A stretch of DNA of 37,134 nt from CAZCCV01 sp964497515 (GTDB lineage Bacteria > Armatimonadota > UBA5829 > DTLH01). Position numbers and translations under genes: made by a program. Where the stretch lies: positions 1 through 37,134 of the forward strand of contig CAZCCV010000025.1 of assembly GCA_964497515.1 (NCBI GenBank), written 5' to 3'. Below the pieces are notes generated by a model. The model worked only from the letters and a program-made list of their open reading frames with translations, made no database searches and was not told the origin of the DNA. Below are positions 32,136 through 37,134 of the stretch, in pieces (position 1 is the first letter of the stretch; each line of letters begins with the position of its first letter).

Positions 32136-32915
32136 TTGAGGATTCTAATGCTAGGAGATATAGTCGGCAGACCTGGACGGCAGGCTGTTGGGCATTATCT
32201 TCCAAAGCTCGTTGAAGAACATCAACCAGATATTGTGCTGGCTAATGCCGAAAATGCGGCGGGAGGGCTGGGTATATCCAAGGATACTGCCCTTCCGCTT
32301 TTTGCCGCCGGCGTGGACGCTATCACGCTCGGAAACCACGTTTGGGCTCAGCGGGGCTCTGAGGAGTTCATTGAAAGCGAACTCAGGGTGGTGCGTCCGG
32401 CTAACCTCCCTCCTGGGATGCCCGGCAGAGGGTTTTTCGTCTTCGACACCAAAAACGGCAACAAGATTGGCGTAGTGAACCTGCTCGGAAGGACGTTTAT
32501 GGAACCTATGGACGATCCGTTCCGGGCGGCTGACGCGGCAGTGGCAGAGATTCGGGATCAGACAAGAACCATCGTTGTAGATATTCACGCTGAGGCGACT
32601 TCTGAGAAAGCGGCTCTCGCGTGGTATTTGGATGGACGGGTTAGCGCTGTGCTTGGAACGCACACCCACGTAGCCACTTGCGATGAGCGGATTCTGCCAA
32701 GAGGTACCGCTTTTATAACCGACATTGGTATGGTCGGACCTCGAGACTCCATACTCGGCATGAAGGTTGATGTGATACTCGAAAAGTTCATTCGTGGCAC
32801 TAAGATGAGAGCGGAAGTGGCAGGCGGCCCGGTAGTTCTCGGCGGAGTTCTGATTGATGTCGACGATACCACTGGCTCCGCAGTGAGTATCAGCAAGATT
32901 AAAGTACTGGAATAA
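32136..32915 (+). CDS. ymdB: YmdB-family metallophosphodiesterase
   Basis: Calcineurin-fold phosphodiesterase of 259 aa (TIGR00282 family). In Bacillus the relative hydrolyses 2',3'-cyclic nucleotides and affects RNA stability and developmental decisions. The metal-site motifs are LMLGDIVGRPGR, ANAENAAGG, LGNHVW, DIHAEATSEK and LGTHTHVATCDE. The start is TTG 32136, with GGGAG 6 nt upstream; the first residues RILMLGDIVG match the family start. It follows rny, as is usual, and prmC begins 2 nt after its stop. Confidence 0.93.
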   Translation: MRILMLGDIVGRPGRQAVGHYLPKLVEEHQPDIVLANAENAAGGLGISKDTALPLFAAGVDAITLGNHVWAQRGSEEFIESELRVVRPANLPPGMPGRGFFVFDTKNGNKIGVVNLLGRTFMEPMDDPFRAADAAVAEIRDQTRTIVVDIHAEATSEKAALAWYLDGRVSAVLGTHTHVATCDERILPRGTAFITDIGMVGPRDSILGMKVDVILEKFIRGTKMRAEVAGGPVVLGGVLIDVDDTTGSAVSISKIKVLE

Positions 32916-32917
32916 GC

Positions 32918-33784
32918 GTGGTTACAATAGCCGAAGAACTCAATAGAGCTATGGCGGCGTTTGCTGACGCTGGAATTGACAGCCCGCAACTCGATGCCGA
33001 AGTGCTGATGTCGCAAGCTTTGGGGCTGCCTCGTGTTAAGGTTATTTCTCATCCCAAACAGAGACTCACCATAGGCGAGATGGATAGGTTTCGCGCAATG
33101 GTGGCGCGCAGACTGGCTAGAGAACCGCTGGCATACATCCTGGGTTACCGCGAATTCTGGGGTCTGGATTTCGAGGTGACTTCTGCCGTATTGATTCCAC
33201 GGCCGGAGACAGAGACCCTAGTGGATATCGCCCTTTCGGAACTCAGAAAAACCGAACGTCCTCTTGCAGTCGATATAGGAACAGGGAGCGGCGCTATTGC
33301 CGTCACACTTGCTATTGAGCTTCCTGATGCCGTAGTATATGCCACAGAGATATCGCATGCCGCAGCCGAAGTTGCAGGGCGTAATGCGAAAAAGCATAAC
33401 GTGCAGGATCAGGTGCAAGTGCTCGAGGGCGATATGTTCTCACCGCTACCAGCGGAAGTATGCGGCAGGCTGGATGCGATACTATCGAACCCGCCTTACG
33501 TCCCTCAAGGGGATGTTCAGAATCTCCAGCCTGAAATAGTGAGGTTCGAACCGAGCCCAGCTCTTGGCGGTGGAGAGGATGGGATGAAGTTCCATCGATT
33601 GATTCTCGATGCCGGACAGAAATGGCTGAGGCCAGGAGGAACGGTTCATCTGGAAATCGGTATTGGGCAGGAAGATGATGTGATGACCGGTGCGAGCGAA
33701 ATGCAATATACGGATATCAGCAGTGCAGAGGATTTGGCTGGAATTGTGCGTGTAGTGAGCGCGAGAAAGCCTGAGGGTCGGTAG
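32918..33784 (+). CDS. prmC: peptide chain release factor N5-glutamine methyltransferase
   Basis: SAM-dependent enzyme that methylates the Gln of the GGQ motif in RF1 and RF2. The N-terminal helical substrate domain (about 1-90, with LAYILGYREFWGL and LIPRPETE) is followed by the Rossmann domain with DIGTGSGA (119-126) and the catalytic NPPY (191-194). The length of 288 aa is normal. The start is GTG 32918, 2 nt after the ymdB stop, so translation is probably coupled. prfA, its usual neighbour, is not in the window. Confidence 0.95.
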   Translation: MVTIAEELNRAMAAFADAGIDSPQLDAEVLMSQALGLPRVKVISHPKQRLTIGEMDRFRAMVARRLAREPLAYILGYREFWGLDFEVTSAVLIPRPETETLVDIALSELRKTERPLAVDIGTGSGAIAVTLAIELPDAVVYATEISHAAAEVAGRNAKKHNVQDQVQVLEGDMFSPLPAEVCGRLDAILSNPPYVPQGDVQNLQPEIVRFEPSPALGGGEDGMKFHRLILDAGQKWLRPGGTVHLEIGIGQEDDVMTGASEMQYTDISSAEDLAGIVRVVSARKPEGR

Positions 33785-33789
33785 CAGAA

Positions 33790-34431
33790 GTGATGATCTA
33801 CCGGGTTGACCCCGTAAGAACCAACCAGGAGGCGATTAAGCGCGCAGCATCTGCACTCAGGCAGAAGAGACTCATAATCTTCCCGACCGAGACGGTCTAC
33901 GGACTCGCGGCGGATGCGTTCGATAGAGACGCTGTCGGCTCCGTATTTGAAGCAAAACAGCGGCCACTTACAGAAGCTCTTCCAGTTCAGATAGGTGAGA
34001 AGTCCGCTGTAGATAGTGTGGCGAGCGAAGTGTCCGAAGCAGGAAAGAGGCTGATTGAAGAATTCTTCCCTGGGCCACTTACTCTGATTTTGAAAAAGAA
34101 CGCAAATGTACCAGGCATTGTGTCGGCTGACCAGCAGAACATCGCCGTTAGAATGCCGGATCACAAGGTCGCTCTGGAAATGATCTGGGAGTTTGGCGGA
34201 CCGATCATCGCAAGCAGCGCGAACATCTCAGGGGGTGTTGAGCCTCGAACCGCTGCAGATGCGGTGGCGCAGATTGGTGACTCTGTGGAGATAGTGCTCG
34301 ACGCGGGGCCGGTGCGTCTTGGAGTGGCATCTACTGTAATCGATGTCACATCATCTCCAGCAAGATTATTGCGTGAAGGCGCGCTCCCCGTAGAAGATAT
34401 AGAGCGCATTATAGGAACGGTGTTACGATAA
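33790..34431 (+). CDS. tsaC: threonylcarbamoyl-AMP synthase (TsaC/Sua5/YwlC family)
   Basis: Makes threonylcarbamoyl-AMP from Thr, bicarbonate and ATP, the first step of t6A37 tRNA modification. The YrdC domain has IIFPTETVYGLAADA, EFFPGPLTLIL, IAVRMPDH and PIIASSANISG. At 213 aa it has only the YrdC domain and lacks the extra Sua5 domain. The start may be GTG 33790 or ATG 33793. It follows prmC by 5 bp, a common pairing. Its stop overlaps the ATG of a 28-codon ORF (TAATG). Confidence 0.94.
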   Translation: MMIYRVDPVRTNQEAIKRAASALRQKRLIIFPTETVYGLAADAFDRDAVGSVFEAKQRPLTEALPVQIGEKSAVDSVASEVSEAGKRLIEEFFPGPLTLILKKNANVPGIVSADQQNIAVRMPDHKVALEMIWEFGGPIIASSANISGGVEPRTAADAVAQIGDSVEIVLDAGPVRLGVASTVIDVTSSPARLLREGALPVEDIERIIGTVLR

Positions 34432-34517
34432 TGGATTCCGATACGGGCGAAGGATTCAATGGCAAAGTGGCGCAGAACGACCGTAAGTTAGATAGCAAGG
34501 ATGACCAAGACAAATGA
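34431..34517 (+). CDS. 28-codon ORF bridging tsaC and kdsB
   Basis: ATG 34431 overlaps the tsaC stop (TAATG), and the frame ends at a TGA that overlaps the kdsB ATG (ATGA, 34514-34517). The product would be 28 residues, very hydrophilic and rich in Asp and Lys (about half charged), beginning MDSDTGEGF and ending DDQDK. It has no membrane segment or recognised motif. The exact overlaps at both ends suggest it is translated, perhaps only to carry ribosomes from tsaC to kdsB. A chance frame is possible. Confidence 0.4.
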   Translation: MDSDTGEGFNGKVAQNDRKLDSKDDQDK

Positions 34518-35266
34518 GAAGAAGAACTCTGCCGCGAATAGTGGTTATGATTCCAGCCAGGATGGCATCTACCAGGTTGCCAGGCAAACCGCTGATTGAC
34601 ATCTGCGGGAAGCCGATGATAGAGCGGGTTTACGATAGAGCCAAACGCGCGGCACGTGTGATCGAAGTGTATGTGGCCACCCCTGATAAGGAAATTGCAG
34701 ACGTGGTGACTGCGTTTGGTGGCCAAGTGATAATGACCTCAGACACTCATCGGTCTGGTACAGATCGACTGGCTGAAGCTGCTGAGGGATTTGCTGCCGA
34801 CGACATAATCATAAACGTTCAAGGCGACGAGCCACTGATGCCCCCGGATGCAATCGACGACCTTATTACGCCGCTTGTCGCACGGGGAGCACCGGAGATG
34901 GCGAGCCTAATGCGGCGAATCACTCCAAAGGAAGCGCAAAACCCGAATCTGGTGAAAGTGGTAGTCGACCGCATAGGGATGGCGCTCTATTTTTCTCGCA
35001 CCCCTATCCCCTGTATAAGAGACGAACAGCCCGATCTCAAGTTTTACGGTCATATAGGGGTCTATGGATACACAGTGGAGTATCTCAGGAAATTCAGTCA
35101 GCTCGAACCTGCGCTTCTTGAGCGCACGGAGTCGCTGGAACAGCTTCGGGCACTTGAAAACGGCTGGCGAATACAGATGATAGAAACCGGCTTTAGCCCG
35201 ATTGGCGTAGATACGGAAGAAGATCTGCGGATCGTTAGAATGCTTTTGATGGAGAGTGGCGCGTGA
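34514..35266 (+). CDS. kdsB: 3-deoxy-manno-octulosonate cytidylyltransferase (CMP-KDO synthetase)
   Basis: Activates KDO as CMP-KDO for addition to lipid A. The nucleotide-binding start is VVMIPARMASTRLPGKPL, followed by HRSGTDRLAEA, INVQGDEPLM, YFSRTPIPCIRD and GHIGVYGY, all typical of KdsB. The length of 250 aa is normal. AAGGATGA lies about 9 nt before the ATG. kdsA overlaps its stop by 4 nt, so the two KDO genes are coupled. Its presence is the best evidence in the window for an outer membrane with LPS. Confidence 0.96.
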   Translation: MRRRTLPRIVVMIPARMASTRLPGKPLIDICGKPMIERVYDRAKRAARVIEVYVATPDKEIADVVTAFGGQVIMTSDTHRSGTDRLAEAAEGFAADDIIINVQGDEPLMPPDAIDDLITPLVARGAPEMASLMRRITPKEAQNPNLVKVVVDRIGMALYFSRTPIPCIRDEQPDLKFYGHIGVYGYTVEYLRKFSQLEPALLERTESLEQLRALENGWRIQMIETGFSPIGVDTEEDLRIVRMLLMESGA

Positions 35267-36084
35267 CAAAGCAAGTGAACGTCAATGGTATCAAAATTGG
35301 TGGCGGGGCGCCGTTTGCGCTTATCGCCGGCCCGTGCGTGATTGAGTCTGCAGAAATCTGCCTGGAGATTGCGACTGAGGCAAAGAAAACTGCAGAGAGT
35401 CTGGGCATTCCCTACATATTCAAGGCGTCATTCGACAAGGCTAACCGGACTTCTGTGAAATCGTACCGCGGTCACGGAATGGAAAGAGGACTCGAGATGC
35501 TCGCGGATATTCGGACGAAGCTTCAAATACCAGTTCTGACTGATGTCCACGAAGTTTCACAGATTGCCAAAGCAGCCGAGGTTGTTGATATACTCCAGAT
35601 TCCCGCCTTCCTCTGCCGGCAGACCGATCTTCTGGTAGCTGCAGCAGAGACGGGCAAGGCTGTGAATGTGAAGAAGGGTCAGTTCCTAGCGCCGTGGGAT
35701 ATGAAAAATGTGGTCGAGAAGGTCGAGAGCACAGGAAATCAGAACCTGATGATCACAGAGCGTGGATGCTCGTTCGGTTATAACACCTTGGTCGTCGATA
35801 TGTGCTCACTTCCGATTATGCAGGGGCTTGGCTACCCAGTTGTGTTCGATGCAACGCATAGTGTGCAGCGTCCCGGTGGTCAGGGAAATGCCTCAGGTGG
35901 CGCCAGAGAGTTCATCCCTCATCTTGTCCGCGGTGCAGTGGCTGTGGGAGTCGATGCTCTGTTTCTGGAAGTACACCCTGAACCAGAAAGGGCGCTTTCG
36001 GATGCCGCGTCTATGCTCAAGTTGGCTGATCTGCGCGAGATACTCGCGAGCGCAAAAGCCATCGAACAGGCGGTTCGCTTATAG
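35263..36084 (+). CDS. kdsA: KDO-8-phosphate synthase, metal-dependent class
   Basis: Condenses phosphoenolpyruvate with arabinose-5-phosphate to KDO-8-phosphate. Motifs include IAGPCVIES, FKASFDKANR, PAFLCRQTDL, VKKGQFLAPWDM and FDATHSVQRPGG. The residues Cys25, His199, Glu236 and Asp247 match the four metal ligands of the Aquifex enzyme (11, 185, 222, 233) with a constant offset of 14, so this is the metal-dependent class; the E. coli enzyme has Asn at the Cys position. The start is GTG 35263 within the kdsB stop (GTGA overlap). The length of 273 aa is normal. Confidence 0.96.
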   Translation: MTKQVNVNGIKIGGGAPFALIAGPCVIESAEICLEIATEAKKTAESLGIPYIFKASFDKANRTSVKSYRGHGMERGLEMLADIRTKLQIPVLTDVHEVSQIAKAAEVVDILQIPAFLCRQTDLLVAAAETGKAVNVKKGQFLAPWDMKNVVEKVESTGNQNLMITERGCSFGYNTLVVDMCSLPIMQGLGYPVVFDATHSVQRPGGQGNASGGAREFIPHLVRGAVAVGVDALFLEVHPEPERALSDAASMLKLADLREILASAKAIEQAVRL

Positions 36085-36092
36085 GGGCTATA

Positions 36093-36377
36093 ATGGCAAC
36101 CAGAAGACTGCGGGCTGTAGTTCGCGGCACTGTGCAGGGTGTCGGCTATCGTTACTTCACCGTTACAAGGGCGGAAACGCTCGGGCTCGTGGGCTGGGTG
36201 AGAAACGTTCCAAACGGCGATGTAGAAGTTGTGGCCGAAGGGGAAGAAAGCAAGCTGCGGGACTTCTTATCGATGCTTCAACGTGGGCCGATGGGAGCAT
36301 TCGTTCGGGATGTCGTATCGGTCTCGCTTCCTGCTACAGGTGAGTTCAAAGACTTCACTGTCCGCAGGCACCTCTAA
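36093..36377 (+). CDS. acyP: acylphosphatase
   Basis: Small ferredoxin-like-fold enzyme of 94 aa that hydrolyses acyl phosphates. The catalytic Arg20 lies in VQGVGYRYF and the catalytic Asn38 in GWVRNVPNG; both family signatures are intact. AGGGG lies 5 nt before the ATG and the gene is 8 bp after kdsA. Its last 23 bp overlap the 3' end of the convergent marC-family gene. The physiological substrate is unknown. Confidence 0.94.
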   Translation: MATRRLRAVVRGTVQGVGYRYFTVTRAETLGLVGWVRNVPNGDVEVVAEGEESKLRDFLSMLQRGPMGAFVRDVVSVSLPATGEFKDFTVRRHL

Positions 36378-37002
36378 CAATGTGGGTGACACCCTCTCTA
36401 ATTAGCCCGGTAGCGTAGGCTGCTAGTAGAACCCCCATAATCCGGGCGATAGCATCTGATCCGTGCACGCCGAGCACTTTGTAGATCAGCGAAGTTCCAC
36501 GAAGTACCAGCCAAGTTATGAAAAAGGCGCACGTAACCGCGAGCGTAGCTATAAGCAGGCCGTCTCTACCTACAATGAGCACAACAGTGGCAATCGACCC
36601 GGGGCCAACGAGAAGCGGAGATGCAATTGGCACAATTCCAATCTGATTGTCCTTCGGCGCAGTCGAAGGAGAGACGTGTCCGTGTATAACCACATTCAAA
36701 GCGATAATCAACAGAAGCAAACCACCGGCAACGCTAAGATCCTCCAGCGTTATCCGGAAGAGCTTGAGGATTAGCAGCCCGCCGAATACGAAGATCATAA
36801 GAAGAACGAAAGCCACCAGAACTGATCTGGTTAGCATTCGCTGACGCTGTCGGATGCTGGTCTTCCCTGTCAGAGCCACCACCAAAGGCAGCAGACCAAA
36901 CGGGTCGAGAACAATAATGAGCGCCATTGTTGGCTCTAATAGCCTGGTGACAATGTGAAGAGTGGTCTCGATCATTTTGCTGCTGATTCTGCTCCTTTGC
37001 AT
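36355..37002 (-). CDS. MarC-family integral membrane protein
   Basis: Membrane protein of up to 215 aa with about six hydrophobic helices. The family features are ALIIVLDPFGLLPLVVALTG near the N terminus, and the mid-protein segment GIVPIASPLLVGPGSIATV, which is the MarC signature (P-x-x-x-P-L-x-x-G-P-G-x-I). The function of MarC proteins is not established; the older link to multiple antibiotic resistance was not upheld. The start may be ATG 37002 or ATG 36975 (MIETTLH); AAAGGAG lies between the two and is rather far (16 nt) from the second. It is convergent with acyP and overlaps it. Confidence 0.88.
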   Translation of the reverse strand: MQRSRISSKMIETTLHIVTRLLEPTMALIIVLDPFGLLPLVVALTGKTSIRQRQRMLTRSVLVAFVLLMIFVFGGLLILKLFRITLEDLSVAGGLLLLIIALNVVIHGHVSPSTAPKDNQIGIVPIASPLLVGPGSIATVVLIVGRDGLLIATLAVTCAFFITWLVLRGTSLIYKVLGVHGSDAIARIMGVLLAAYATGLIREGVTHIVRGACGQ

Positions 37003-37035
37003 TCAGGGATGCCAAATCGACAAACATCCTCATCC

Positions 37036-37041
37036 ATTATA
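37036..37041 (-). promoter_or_regulatory. TATAAT -10 element of the marC-family gene
   Basis: A perfect TATAAT on the minus strand, about 33 bp before ATG 37002. The -35 region (TTTCGT) is weak. Confidence 0.4.
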
Positions 37042-37096
37042 CAGTAAAACGACCATTTACGAAATGCAGCCACTCGTTTCTGTATATGCAGAGCGA

Positions 37097-37134
37097 CTAT
37101 GTCCCCCATAACTGCCGTGGGATAATGTCCCCAT
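37097..37134. repeat. short direct repeat at the window edge
   Basis: TATGTCCCCCAT (37100-37111) and AATGTCCCCAT (37124-37134) are near-identical direct repeats 24 bp apart. TGTCCCC repeats of this kind occur at ends of some transposable elements. The window stops here, so nothing more can be shown. Confidence 0.3.

Noticed and set aside
1..37134. CRISPR arrays, tRNA and rRNA genes
   Set aside because: No regularly spaced repeats, cloverleaf with GGTTCGA-type T arm, or rRNA signature was seen on either strand.

Overview
The window is a gene-dense bacterial chromosome segment of roughly even base composition, with 31 protein genes, one broken gene, one very small ORF, and a clear TPP riboswitch. 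The gene content points to a diderm (outer-membrane) bacterium: kdsB and kdsA make and activate KDO for lipopolysaccharide. The same segment carries a Firmicutes-style McsA-McsB-ClpC arginine-phosphorylation/proteolysis set and an rny-ymdB pair. That mix fits a deep-branching diderm lineage of the Terrabacteria, for example Armatimonadota; this placement is an inference from gene content only. ATG, GTG and TTG starts are all used, and TAG, TAA and TGA all act as stops.

Layout. 1-5270 (+): ilvE, mcsA, mcsB, then clpC behind its own promoter and leader hairpin, closed by a strong bidirectional terminator. 5284-8603 (-): fba and folC (overlapping), then an NAD-dependent sugar epimerase. 8725-12210 (-): a membrane GGDEF/HD-GYP protein and, upstream of it, a secreted HExxH metalloprotease gene broken by an in-frame TAG and a frameshift. 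12451-14194 (-): a MarR-type regulator with a C-terminal cysteine cluster, followed 13 nt later by a cysteine desulfurase; a perfect palindrome overlaps the promoter. 14465-16210 (+): a TPR protein and a nicotinamidase. 16211-16567: a non-coding stretch rich in inverted repeats. 16568-20926 (-): a large secreted gingipain-like (C25) cysteine protease with duplicated C-terminal domains. 21181-24009 (-): an envelope-stress module of ECF sigma factor, zinc anti-sigma factor and HtrA protease. 24283-25240 (-): thi4 under a TPP riboswitch. 25354-26643 (+): an ABC ATPase fused to an unusual Rossmann-like domain.

26794-36377 (+) is one long, tightly packed housekeeping array: cinA, thpR, recA, recX, rny, ymdB, prmC, tsaC, a 28-codon ORF, kdsB, kdsA, acyP. 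Many junctions overlap or are spaced by a few bases. It ends in a convergent 23-bp overlap with a marC-family membrane gene. The last 40 bases hold a short direct repeat that may be the edge of a mobile element.

The points most worth a second look are: Thi4 has His where the suicidal eukaryotic enzyme has its sulfur-donor Cys, so it should be a catalytic, sulfide-using type; the MarR-cysteine desulfurase pair looks like a non-IscR iron-sulfur control circuit; the 16.33-16.54 kb intergenic region can fold into a multibranched structure; McsB has Ser at the conserved active-site Cys; the metalloprotease gene is disrupted; the ABC ATPase carries an unexplained fused domain. I found no CRISPR array, tRNA, rRNA or complete transposon.
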